Translations under genes and position numbers: made by a program
The notes under the pieces: model-generated
The model's database searches: none
Seen by the model: the letters and a program-made list of their open reading frames with translations, nothing else
What the model was told of the DNA's origin: nothing
NCBI RefSeq assembly: GCF_007678455.1
Contig: NZ_VEEP01000004.1
Location: forward strand, 186,001 to 250,000
Direction of reading: 5' to 3'
Source: Cytobacillus oceanisediminis 2691
GTDB taxonomy: Bacteria; Bacillota; Bacilli; Bacillales; Cytobacillaceae
Length of the DNA: 64,000 nt
Shown: positions 31,234 through 39,048 of the stretch, piece by piece
Position numbering within the stretch: the stretch's first letter is position 1
How the letters are laid out: each line of letters begins with the position of its first letter

Positions 31234-31316
31234 AATGGAAACTGGGCGTTCAGAGTGCATTTGACTTCTGGGCGCCTTTCTCCTTCATGAAATAAAAAGA
31301 GAGGGCTGTTACGATT

Positions 31317-31976
31317 ATGAATCTCGATTTTACCGCCATACTTCCTTCAATGCCATATATTTTGAAGGGAATTGGCGTCACACTAAAAATAGTATTGGTT
31401 GCAGGCCTTCTTGGCTTTGCGTTTGGTATCATTCTTGCAATTTTTAAAATCAGCAAATTTAAAGCACTCAACTGGTTTGCAGATATTTATACATCGATTT
31501 TCCGCGGAACACCGCTTATTTTGCAGCTTATGATCATTTATTACGGAGCCCCGCAGATTATTGGCTTTGAGATTTCATCTTACACTGCAGCAGTTGCGTC
31601 TTTTTCTTTGAATTCTGCAGCATACATTTCTGAAATCATCCGTGCCGGAATTTTGGCGGTTGATAAAGGTCAGAAGGAAGCTGCAATGGCTCTTGGTGTA
31701 CCTGGGAATAGAATGATGAAGGATATCATCCTGCCTCAAGCAATGAAAAATATCCTCCCTGCATTGATGAATGAATTCATCACTCTTACAAAGGAATCTG
31801 CAATCGTTACAGTCATTGCCGTTGATGATATCATGCGAAGGGCGTATATTGTTGGCGGTGAGCAGTATAGATTTTTTGAGCCGTTCATTTTTGCCGGTCT
31901 CATCTACTATCTCATGGTCATCTCCTTAACATTCATCGGTAAGCTAGTTGAAAGGAGAATGAGACAAAGTGATTAA
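31317..31976 (+). CDS. artQ: Polar amino-acid ABC transporter permease
   Basis: The 219-residue HisM/GlnP-type permease has an N-terminal periplasmic stretch, about five membrane segments and the ABC contact (EAA) loop [21 protein letters not shown] near residues 121-141. It begins with [19 protein letters not shown] and contains the [16 protein letters not shown] segment typical of the family. A GAGAGGG site precedes the ATG. It overlaps the ATPase gene by 8 bases, so permease and ATPase are coupled. Confidence 0.9.
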   Translation: MNLDFTAILPSMPYILKGIGVTLKIVLVAGLLGFAFGIILAIFKISKFKALNWFADIYTSIFRGTPLILQLMIIYYGAPQIIGFEISSYTAAVASFSLNSAAYISEIIRAGILAVDKGQKEAAMALGVPGNRMMKDIILPQAMKNILPALMNEFITLTKESAIVTVIAVDDIMRRAYIVGGEQYRFFEPFIFAGLIYYLMVISLTFIGKLVERRMRQSD

Positions 31977-32691
31977 AGTACAAAATCTTAATAAATCATT
32001 TGGCAAGCTTGAAGTTCTAAAAGGAATCTCAACGACAATCGATAACGGGGAGGTCGTTGCCATCGTCGGGCCTTCAGGATCAGGGAAATCAACGTTCCTC
32101 CGCTGCCTGAATTTACTTGAGCAGCCGACTAGCGGACAAATCCTGATTGGCGCCGATGATGTTACCGATAAGAAAACGAACATTATGAAAGTCCGTGAAA
32201 ATGTCGGCATGGTGTTCCAGCACTTTCATCTGTTCCCGCATATGACCGTTTTGCAAAACATTACCTATGCGCCGATAAAGGTTAAAGGTATGTCCAAGGC
32301 AGAAGCAGAAAAGCATGGTCTTGAACTTCTTAAAAAAGTGGGACTCTCTGAAAAAGCAAATGAATATCCGAACAGATTGTCTGGAGGGCAAAAGCAGCGT
32401 GTAGCAATCGCCCGGGCGCTGGCGATGAACCCTGAAGTCATGCTTTTCGATGAGCCTACTTCTGCACTGGATCCGGAAATGGTCAAAGAGGTGCTTGAGG
32501 TCATGAAGTCTCTGGCTCACACTGGCATGACGATGGCCATTGTCACACATGAAATGGGCTTTGCACGTGAAGTGGCTGACCGCGTTCTTTTCCTGGATGG
32601 CGGTGTACTGGTGGAAGATGCTCCTCCAGCAGAATTCTTCAGCAGTCCGAAAAGCAGCAGGGCAAAAGAGTTTCTTGAGAAAATGCTGTAA
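31969..32691 (+). CDS. artM: Polar amino-acid ABC transporter ATPase
   Basis: The 240-residue ATPase powers uptake with ArtP and ArtQ. It has Walker A GPSGSGKS near residue 33, a Q-loop at [10 protein letters not shown], the signature [15 protein letters not shown], Walker [13 protein letters not shown], and the switch His in VTHEMGFA. The start is GTG, inside the end of the permease gene behind AAAGGAG. The last gene of the operon, it is followed by a hairpin with a T-run. Confidence 0.92.
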   Translation: MIKVQNLNKSFGKLEVLKGISTTIDNGEVVAIVGPSGSGKSTFLRCLNLLEQPTSGQILIGADDVTDKKTNIMKVRENVGMVFQHFHLFPHMTVLQNITYAPIKVKGMSKAEAEKHGLELLKKVGLSEKANEYPNRLSGGQKQRVAIARALAMNPEVMLFDEPTSALDPEMVKEVLEVMKSLAHTGMTMAIVTHEMGFAREVADRVLFLDGGVLVEDAPPAEFFSSPKSSRAKEFLEKML

Positions 32692-32740
32692 ATCCCTGCG
32701 GCTTGCTTTTATAAACGATGACGTATCTGATAAACTATGG

Positions 32741-32774
32741 ATGATCATATCTGAATGGTATGATCATTTTTTTA
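32741..32774 (+). terminator. Terminator after artM
   Basis: ATGATCATA and TATGATCAT pair across a nine-base loop and are followed by seven T residues. Confidence 0.75.
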
Positions 32775-32856
32775 TTTGGTTTGATGATCAGCAATGAGAC
32801 TGAAAGGACTCGCTTTCGTTGATCCAGTAAAAGTTTGATTGATAGGAGAATATACG

Positions 32857-33846
32857 GTGAAATTCAGAATTGGTTATCGGACTTTAAAAACAGCACTTGG
32901 TACGGCGCTCTCCATCGTCGTTGCCCAGCTTTTTGGCTTCGAGAATTACGTTTCAGCAGGCATCCTGACCATCCTCTGTATCCAGGTGACAAAAAAGAGG
33001 TCGCTGCAGGCATCATGGCACCGGTTCCTCGCCTGCATCATTGCGATGGCCTTCTCAGCGGTGTTTTTTGAGGGCATTGCCTACCATCCGCTTGTGATTG
33101 GATTGCTGCTGTTGTTCTTCATCCCGACCGTCGTCATGTTCAGAGCAAAAGAGGGAGTGGTATCCAGCAGTGTCATCATCATGCATATCTACTCTGCTGG
33201 AAAAGTAACAGGTGCTCTTTTATTCAACGAATTGGGAATCATCACAATTGGAATAGGTGTAGCGTTGATCATGAACCTTTATATGCCAAGTGTCGATTAC
33301 AAGTTGGAGCAATATCAAAGAGAAATCGAGGCCCAGTTCAAGAAAATTTTCAGCGAAATTGCCAAATACCTTAAAAATAATGATTCCAGCTGGGATGGAA
33401 GGGAACTGACAGAGACTGCCGTGCTGATTGAAAAAGCAAAAGGCCTGGCGATCCAGGATGTCGAAAACAATATTTTGAGAGATGAGAACTTGTATTATCA
33501 GTATTTTAAAATAAGAGAAAAGCAATTTGAAATAATCGAGCGGGTGCTGCCATCGATCACCTCGATCCCTCAGCATGTGGAGCAGGCTAATATGGTCGCG
33601 GGGTTTATCGAGGATCTGGCTAAAGGAATCCATCCGGGTAATACGGTATTATTTTACCTGGAAAAATTGTTGAGGATGAAATCCGTATTTGAGAATATGG
33701 AACTGCCGAAAACCAGGGAGGAATTCGAGGCGAGGGCTGCCCTGCTTCATTTCGTCAATGAAATGGAACAGTTCCTTTTGTTGAAACGATCATTTAAAGG
33801 CCTGAATACTGGCAAGGATAAAAGTCAGCCTGCCGCGGCAAACTAA
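32857..33846 (+). CDS. yqjA: YqjA-like aromatic acid exporter family membrane protein
   Basis: The 329-residue protein begins with an N-terminal membrane block of four or more hydrophobic segments (about residues 10-140, GTALSIVVAQLFGFENYVSA, LLLLFFIPTVVMFRA). A roughly 190-residue soluble helical C-terminal region is rich in Glu and Lys. This is the layout of the DUF939/ArAE-like YqjA family, which occupies this place in B. subtilis. Transport of aromatic compounds is a family label, not shown here. The start is GTG with a TAGGAGA site; a TTG at 32839 precedes that site and is unlikely. Confidence 0.83.
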   Translation: MKFRIGYRTLKTALGTALSIVVAQLFGFENYVSAGILTILCIQVTKKRSLQASWHRFLACIIAMAFSAVFFEGIAYHPLVIGLLLLFFIPTVVMFRAKEGVVSSSVIIMHIYSAGKVTGALLFNELGIITIGIGVALIMNLYMPSVDYKLEQYQREIEAQFKKIFSEIAKYLKNNDSSWDGRELTETAVLIEKAKGLAIQDVENNILRDENLYYQYFKIREKQFEIIERVLPSITSIPQHVEQANMVAGFIEDLAKGIHPGNTVLFYLEKLLRMKSVFENMELPKTREEFEARAALLHFVNEMEQFLLLKRSFKGLNTGKDKSQPAAAN

Positions 33847-33872
33847 CGGAAAAAGACGACGGAGGGATTAGC

Positions 33873-34388
33873 ATGCCGGTGTTTATCTCCATGCTTCTAG
33901 CAGTTTTCATCTTTTCGCCTGTCTGGCCGCTGGGAACAAATCCGCTGCCGGGGGACCCATTTGTGATTGTGAATAAAAAAACGAACGAGGTCGCATTGAT
34001 CAATGAGAACAGAGTGCAGACAGTTGTCAGCGCGGCAACTGGGAAATCAGAGGACCTGACACCTGAAGGTCTTTTCACAGTAACAGTTAAAGCTCCTGAC
34101 CCGTATTATCGCAAGAAGGATATTCCGGGAGGTGACCCTAAAAATCCGCTGGGCAGCAGATGGATTGGGTTTGACGCTGAGAACACAGATGGCCGAACAT
34201 ATGGAATTCATGGAACGAATGACCCGGCAAGTATCGGCAAAAAAGTTTCCGGAGGGTGTATAAGGCTGCAGAACGAGGCAGTCGAATCACTATATGATTA
34301 CATACCATTAGGCACAAAGATCCTCATTACATCATCACAGAAAAGCTTCATAGAACTGGGGCAGGAGCACGGCGCCATCAGTAAATAA
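33873..34388 (+). CDS. yqjB: L,D-transpeptidase (YkuD domain), YqjB-like
   Basis: L,D-transpeptidases make 3-3 peptidoglycan crosslinks or attach proteins to the wall. The 171-residue protein has a short N-terminal signal or anchor segment (FISMLLAVFIFSPVWPL). The YkuD domain follows with HGTNDPASIGKKVSGGCIRL, holding the catalytic His near residue 112 and Cys near 128. There is no LysM domain, unlike YkuD itself. It follows yqjA after 26 bases and probably shares its transcript. A perfect hairpin follows. Confidence 0.88.
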   Translation: MPVFISMLLAVFIFSPVWPLGTNPLPGDPFVIVNKKTNEVALINENRVQTVVSAATGKSEDLTPEGLFTVTVKAPDPYYRKKDIPGGDPKNPLGSRWIGFDAENTDGRTYGIHGTNDPASIGKKVSGGCIRLQNEAVESLYDYIPLGTKILITSSQKSFIELGQEHGAISK

Positions 34389-34391
34389 AAT

Positions 34392-34419
34392 AAAGGGCTG
34401 CCAGCTGGCAGCCCTTTGC
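34392..34419. terminator. Hairpin terminator after yqjB
   Basis: AAAGGGCTGCC-AGCT-GGCAGCCCTTT is a perfect 11-bp stem. It also lies just beyond the stop of the convergent 31-residue gene, so it may serve both strands. Confidence 0.75.
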
Positions 34420-34433
34420 TTATTTTATATACA

Positions 34434-34529
34434 TTATAGGAAAGTAGCTAATCCCATTAGAAGGGTTGAAGCTAGCATAGTAAAAAGCATGACATATACT
34501 ACGACCTTTCTGATATTCGGCTTTCGCAT
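34434..34529 (-). CDS. Prli42-like stressosome-associated miniprotein (31 residues)
   Basis: A very short minus-strand gene encodes a positively charged start (MRKPNIRKVVVYVML), then one hydrophobic span ending in MGLATFL. Length, charge pattern and sequence resemble Prli42, the membrane anchor of the stressosome first described in Listeria. An AAGGGGGA ribosome site lies eight bases before the ATG. It is convergent with yqjB. The role in stress sensing is inferred from family resemblance only. Confidence 0.75.
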   Translation of the reverse strand: MRKPNIRKVVVYVMLFTMLASTLLMGLATFL

Positions 34530-34695
34530 TAAAGAGATCCCCCTTCCAAAGCTTCAAATTCTATCTCTATTATTTTACATCCCCAGAACCATTTCAACAA
34601 CCCTTTTAGTGGAAGCATTTAGACACGGTATAAAGGTATTATGTCAATCATAATGCAGAAATTACTATTTAAATAAGGAGGATTTGTGACATTTT

Positions 34696-34702
34696 TGTCG
34701 AA
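34696..34702 (+). promoter_or_regulatory. Possible 0A box before the epimerase gene
   Basis: TGTCGAA, the Spo0A core, lies 47 bases before mce in an AT-rich leader. A seven-base match can arise by chance. Confidence 0.3.
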
Positions 34703-34748
34703 TATTAAAATGGTTAAATATATTTAAATAATATTTGGAGGGAAATTC

Positions 34749-35162
34749 ATGATAAAAAAGGTTGACCATATCGGCATTGCTGTCAAATCTCTTGAGCATG
34801 CCCTCCCATTTTATACAGATGTGCTGAAACTGACATTACTGGGGATCGAGGAAGTAGATAGCGAAAAGGTGAAAGTGGCTTTCCTGAAAGCCGGAGAAAC
34901 GAAGCTTGAGCTTCTTGAGCCTCTATCGGAGGAAAGCGCAATCGCACGTTTTATTGAAAAGCGTGGAGAAGGAATTCACCATGTTGCACTTGGTGTGGAA
35001 TCAATCGAGGAAAGAATCAGAGATATGAAGGAAAACGGAATCAAGATGATACAGGATGTTCCGAAAAAAGGTGCTGGTGGAGCGCTTGTAGCATTCATGC
35101 ACCCGAAATCTACCGGCAGCATTTTATACGAACTTTGCGAGAAAAACAGGGAGGCTGAATAA
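34749..35162 (+). CDS. mce: Methylmalonyl-CoA epimerase
   Basis: The enzyme converts (S)- to (R)-methylmalonyl-CoA, the form used by the mutase encoded upstream. The 137-residue vicinal-oxygen-chelate protein starts MIKKVDHIGIAVKSL, with a metal-binding His at residue 7. It has GEGIHHVALGVESIEE (second His near 77) and ends with SILYELCEK, carrying the metal-binding Glu. A GGAGGG site precedes the ATG. The carboxyltransferase gene starts one base after its stop codon. Confidence 0.92.
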   Translation: MIKKVDHIGIAVKSLEHALPFYTDVLKLTLLGIEEVDSEKVKVAFLKAGETKLELLEPLSEESAIARFIEKRGEGIHHVALGVESIEERIRDMKENGIKMIQDVPKKGAGGALVAFMHPKSTGSILYELCEKNREAE

Positions 35163-35163
35163 A

Positions 35164-36714
35164 ATGCCAGACATCTATGAAAAAATCAATGAACTATATG
35201 ATAGACGCAGGGAAATTGAATTGGGCGGCGGCGACGACCGGATTGAAAAGCAGCATGAAAAAGGCAAGCTGACAGCCCGTGAACGAATTGAACTTCTTGT
35301 CGATCCAGGAAGTTTTGTGGAATTGAATCCCTTTATTCAGCATCGGAGCACTGACTTTGGGCTTGAGAATCAGAAGGGTCCCGGAGATGGAGTGGTAACC
35401 GGTTATGGAAAAGTGAATGGCAGGCCTATCTATCTGTTTTCCCAGGATTTCACCGTGTTTGGCGGAGCTTTGGGTGAAATGCATGCAAAGAAAATCGCCA
35501 ATGTAATGGATCTGGCAGCCAAGAATGGTGCTCCCTTTGTCGGACTGAATGATTCCGGCGGAGCAAGGATCCAAGAGGGTGTTGTTTCTCTTGATGGGTA
35601 CGGCCATATTTTCTACCGGAATTCGATTTATTCTGGAGTCATCCCGCAGATTTCTGTCATCATGGGACCATGTGCAGGGGGAGCCGTTTATTCACCGGCT
35701 ATCACTGATTTTGTGTTCATGGTTGAAAAAACAAGTCAGATGTTCATCACCGGCCCTAAAGTAATTGAAACAGTTACGGGTGAAAAGATCTCCGCAGAAG
35801 ATTTAGGCGGTGCAATCGTACATAATACAATCAGCGGCAACGCTCATTTCCATGGCCAGTCTGAAGAAGAAACATTGGGGCAGGTAAGATTGCTGCTGAG
35901 CTATCTGCCGCAAAGCTATGAAGAAAAGCCGCCGCGTCTTGAAGCGGATGAGCAGGATGATTACCGTCCGGACCTGACAGACGTGATTCCATTTGACGCT
36001 ATCAGACCATATGATGTGCGCAAAGTAATCGAGCAGGTAGTGGATGCGGATTCGTTCCTGGAAATACAGAAGGACTTTGCCAAAAACATCGTGATTGGAC
36101 TTGCAAGAATCAAAGGGGAGGTTGTCGGCCTAGTCTGCAACCAGCCAAAGGTGATGGCAGGAGGACTTGATATCGATTCTTCCGATAAAGCGTCTCGATT
36201 CATCAGATTCTGCGATTCATTCAATATCCCGATCATTACATTTGAAGATGTGACAGGATTTTTCCCTGGAATTAAGCAGGAGCATGGCGGCATCATCCGA
36301 CACGGCGCAAAAATCCTCTACGCCTATTCAGAAGCGACTGTTCCTAAACTTACCGTAATTTTACGGAAAGCATATGGCGGCGCGTATGTTGCATTGAATA
36401 GTAAATCCATTGGGGCGGACCTTGTTTTTGCGTGGCCAAATGCCGAAATTGCAGTTATGGGGCCGCAGGGCGCCGCGAATATTATTTTTGCGAAGGAAAT
36501 CCAGAACAGTGAAAATCCAGAACAGACAAGACAGCAAAAAATCGATGAGTATCGTGAAAAATTTGCGAATCCATATGTCGCTGCCAGCCAGGGCATGGTC
36601 GATGACGTCATTGATCCGCGTGACACACGGATTAAACTGATTCAGGCCCTTGAGATGCTTCGGACAAAGAAAGAAGATAGACCGGGCAAAAAGCATGGCA
36701 ACATTCCGCTATAG
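35164..36714 (+). CDS. mmdA: Acyl-CoA carboxylase carboxyltransferase (propionyl-CoA carboxylase beta / MmdA-like), YqjD
   Basis: This 516-residue carboxyltransferase moves CO2 between biotin and an acyl-CoA, here most likely propionyl-CoA to (S)-methylmalonyl-CoA. It has two crotonase-like halves: RIELLVDPGSFVEL, FSQDFTVFGGALGEMHA, NDSGGARIQEG, GPCAGGAVYSPA, then ITFEDVTGFFPG, RKAYGGAYVAL and AVMGPQGAANIIF. No biotin carboxylase or biotin carrier gene is in the window, so its partner must be elsewhere. Being next to mce favours the propionate route over sodium-pumping decarboxylation. Confidence 0.9.
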   Translation: MPDIYEKINELYDRRREIELGGGDDRIEKQHEKGKLTARERIELLVDPGSFVELNPFIQHRSTDFGLENQKGPGDGVVTGYGKVNGRPIYLFSQDFTVFGGALGEMHAKKIANVMDLAAKNGAPFVGLNDSGGARIQEGVVSLDGYGHIFYRNSIYSGVIPQISVIMGPCAGGAVYSPAITDFVFMVEKTSQMFITGPKVIETVTGEKISAEDLGGAIVHNTISGNAHFHGQSEEETLGQVRLLLSYLPQSYEEKPPRLEADEQDDYRPDLTDVIPFDAIRPYDVRKVIEQVVDADSFLEIQKDFAKNIVIGLARIKGEVVGLVCNQPKVMAGGLDIDSSDKASRFIRFCDSFNIPIITFEDVTGFFPGIKQEHGGIIRHGAKILYAYSEATVPKLTVILRKAYGGAYVALNSKSIGADLVFAWPNAEIAVMGPQGAANIIFAKEIQNSENPEQTRQQKIDEYREKFANPYVAASQGMVDDVIDPRDTRIKLIQALEMLRTKKEDRPGKKHGNIPL

Positions 36715-36788
36715 GATTTAGGATTTGGTGTTGCCATTCAATTAGCGTTATACTCAAGTAGTATATACATAATTGGAGGTAGGCTTTG

Positions 36789-37910
36789 ATGATTAACAAC
36801 GAACGTTTATTGAATGAGTTTTTAGAGCTTGTCCAAATTGATTCTGAAACAAAGTATGAAACAGAAATCGCCCGCGTTCTCAAGCAAAAATTCGAGGATC
36901 TTGGGGTTGAAGTATTCGAAGATGATACGACAGCGCAAACGGGTCATGGTGCAGGAAATCTAATCTGCACATTGGAAGGGACAAAAGAAGGTGTTGATAC
37001 CATCTACTTCACTTCCCACATGGATACAGTCGTACCCGCAAAGGGTGTAAAGCCATCCATCAAAGATGGTTATGTCATAACAGATGGAACAACCATTCTT
37101 GGTGCGGATGACAAAACGGGACTTGCGGTCATGCTTGAAACAATCCGTGTCCTGAAAGAACAATCCATTCCTCATGGAACGATCCAGTTCATCATTACTG
37201 TCGGGGAAGAATCGGGACTTGTTGGTGCCAAGGCATTGGATTCTTCTCTGGTAAAAGCGAAATATGGATATGCACTCGACAGTGATGGCAAGGTAGGAAA
37301 CATCATTGTCGCAGCTCCTACTCAGGCGAAAGTGTCGGCTGTCATCCATGGCAAAACCGCACACGCTGGTGTTGCTCCTGAAAAAGGTGTATCCGCAATC
37401 ACAATTGCAGCCAAAGCAGTTGCCAGAATGCCGCTTGGCCGCATTGATGAAGAAACAACTGCAAACATTGGCCGTTTCCAGGGCGGAACACAGACAAACA
37501 TCGTTGCCGACCGAGCAGAAATCCTTGCTGAAGCCCGTTCCCTAATCCCTGAAAAGATGGAAGCGCAAGTGGCGAAAATGAAGGAAGCATTCGAGTCAGC
37601 TGCACGGGAAATGGGCGGCAAAGCAGAAGTTGATGTCCAGGTAATGTATCCAGGCTTCAAATTCGGCGAAGGTGACCTGGTAGTCGAACTTGCTAAAAAA
37701 GCTGCCGCAAAAATCGGCAGAAGCTCTGAATTGCTTCACAGCGGCGGCGGAAGCGATGCAAACGTCATTGCTGGCTTTGGTATTCCGACAGTCAACCTTG
37801 CTGTAGGATATGAAGAAATCCACACAACGAATGAAAGAATGCCAATCGAAGAGCTGGAGAAGCTTGCCGAAATGGTCATCGCTTTGATTCAAGAAGTAGC
37901 AGCACAATAA
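36789..37910 (+). CDS. yqjE: M20/M42-family peptidase, YqjE/PepT-like tripeptidase
   Basis: The 373-residue zinc peptidase has the motifs of PepT-like enzymes: SHMDTVVPAKG (metal His and catalytic Asp), GADDKTGLAVMLE (bridging Asp), VGEESGLVGAK (catalytic and metal Glu), and a central dimerisation domain with KTAHAGVAPEKG. HSGGGSDANV follows near the C terminus. It is cytosolic, with no signal peptide. An upstream TTG at 36786 is in frame, but the ATG at 36789 is the more likely start behind GGAGGTAGGC. A perfect terminator follows, then the longest repeat array of the window. Confidence 0.87.
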   Translation: MINNERLLNEFLELVQIDSETKYETEIARVLKQKFEDLGVEVFEDDTTAQTGHGAGNLICTLEGTKEGVDTIYFTSHMDTVVPAKGVKPSIKDGYVITDGTTILGADDKTGLAVMLETIRVLKEQSIPHGTIQFIITVGEESGLVGAKALDSSLVKAKYGYALDSDGKVGNIIVAAPTQAKVSAVIHGKTAHAGVAPEKGVSAITIAAKAVARMPLGRIDEETTANIGRFQGGTQTNIVADRAEILAEARSLIPEKMEAQVAKMKEAFESAAREMGGKAEVDVQVMYPGFKFGEGDLVVELAKKAAAKIGRSSELLHSGGGSDANVIAGFGIPTVNLAVGYEEIHTTNERMPIEELEKLAEMVIALIQEVAAQ

Positions 37911-37914
37911 ACCA

Positions 37915-37947
37915 AATGGCTTCCCTGCAGGGGGAAGCCATTTTTTA
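37915..37947 (+). terminator. Terminator after yqjE
   Basis: AATGGCTTCCC and GGGGAAGCCATT form the stem, followed by TTTTTATAC. Confidence 0.85.
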
Positions 37948-37965
37948 TACGAACATACAGTGTTT

Positions 37966-38370
37966 AATAGACATTTTGAAGAATGGCGATAGTCAAAATG
38001 TCCAAGAACTGAGCTTTAATAGACATTTCAGGGAAAGCGGCAGTCAAAATGTCCAAGAACTGAGTTTTAATAGACATTTTAGAGAGAAATGATGATCAAA
38101 ACGTCCAAGAAACCAGTCTTAATAGACATTTCAGGCAGAAGCGGCAGTCAAAATGTCCAAGAACAGAGTTTTAATAGACATTTTAGAGAGAAATGATGAT
38201 TAAAATGTCCAAGAACAGAGTTTTAATAGACATTTTAGAGAGAAATGATGATCAAAATGTCCAAGAAACCAGTCTTAATAGACATTTTGGGGAAAAGCTG
38301 CAGTCAAAATGTCCAAGTAATGTGTTTTTTAGACATTTCAAGAAATAGTAATCGGCTAAATGTCCATATC
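37966..38370. repeat. 52-bp-period tandem repeat array B (eight units)
   Basis: AATAGACATT or its variant begins at 37966, 38018, 38069, 38121, 38173, 38225, 38277 and 38328, a period of 51-52. In each unit AGACA is followed about 25 bases later by TGTCC, usually within AAAATGTCCAAGAA. Unlike the other arrays, complementarity extends inwards (GACATTTT with AAAATGTC). Internal parts alternate between two types (GGCGATAGTC/GCGGCAGTC and AGAGAGAAATGATGAT), suggesting duplication of unit pairs. The array fills the 600-base gap between yqjE and cheW and holds no gene. Confidence 0.85.
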
Positions 38371-38394
38371 CCCTTACTCATTTTTCATTAGTTC

Positions 38395-38421
38395 TAAAGA
38401 TCGAACTGAAGAATCCGATAT
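38395..38421 (+). promoter_or_regulatory. Sigma-D type promoter of the orphan cheW
   Basis: TAAA (38395-38398), a 15-base spacer and TCCGATAT (38414-38421) match the sigma-D consensus TAAA-N15-GCCGATAT except for one base. It lies about 100 bases before a CheW-type gene, which makes motility-sigma control plausible. Confidence 0.65.
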
Positions 38422-38519
38422 AATACTTGAAATGATCGACCTGATCAATCACTATGAACCCATTTTTATAATCTATTATTACATAGGGATAGAACTATAA
38501 ATAAAGGAAGTGTACTCCA

Positions 38520-39002
38520 ATGGCTGAAAGTACTAAGACGGTTGTGTTCCAGGCAGGGAATGAAGAATATGCTTTTCCGATTCTTTTCGTCATATCGATT
38601 GAAAAAATGGAAGGGATGACTGCGATCCCCCATATGCCTGATTATGTCACCGGAATTACGAAGGTAAGGGGAGATCTAATTCCAGTTATAGATTTGGAAA
38701 AGGTCCTCTATAATCGGGATATTCAGGCGGACGACAAGACGAGACTGATTGTACTGGAGACATCGGATATCTCGTTGGGAGTCCTGGTCAGGGATGCGAA
38801 GGAAATCCTTGAGATACCTCAGGAGAATTTAAAACAACCAGGTCTGATCGCATATCAAAATACTAAATTCATCACAGGCATCGCCAATTTTGAGAAACGG
38901 ATGATCATGGTCATTGATCCAGAAACCTTGATCCAGTCACTCGAGGGAATCAAAGAGATTAAGGACTATATGAAAAATCAAAAACAGGAATTACATAACT
39001 AG
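38520..39002 (+). CDS. CheW-type chemotaxis coupling protein
   Basis: The 160-residue protein is a single CheW domain: KTVVFQAGNEEYAFPILFV, PDYVTGITKVRGDLIPVIDL (the conserved VRG region near residue 50), LIVLETSDISLGVLVRDAKE and KFITGIANFEKRMIMVIDPE. CheW couples chemoreceptors to the kinase CheA. No CheA, CheY or flagellar gene lies nearby, so it is an orphan copy. A convergent receptor gene lies just downstream, and both have sigma-D-like promoters, so the two may work as a pair. A GGAAG site precedes the ATG. Confidence 0.88.
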   Translation: MAESTKTVVFQAGNEEYAFPILFVISIEKMEGMTAIPHMPDYVTGITKVRGDLIPVIDLEKVLYNRDIQADDKTRLIVLETSDISLGVLVRDAKEILEIPQENLKQPGLIAYQNTKFITGIANFEKRMIMVIDPETLIQSLEGIKEIKDYMKNQKQELHN

Positions 39003-39013
39003 TGTGATATAAA

Positions 39014-39046
39014 AACAAGCTGACCCCACGCGGGTCAGCTTGTTTT
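39014..39046. terminator. Bidirectional terminator between cheW and the receptor gene
   Basis: AACAAGCTGACCC and GGGTCAGCTTGTT pair across a five-base loop, with A and T runs on the two sides. Confidence 0.85.
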
Positions 39047-39048
39047 AG

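Noticed and set aside
34696-34702. Spo0A control of the epimerase gene as a finding
   Set aside because: A single seven-base match in AT-rich DNA is too likely by chance; it is listed only as a low-confidence site.
37966-38370. Array B as a CRISPR array
   Set aside because: The units are contiguous tandem copies of about 52 bases with similar sequence throughout. There is no alternation of identical repeats with unique spacers, and no cas gene is present.
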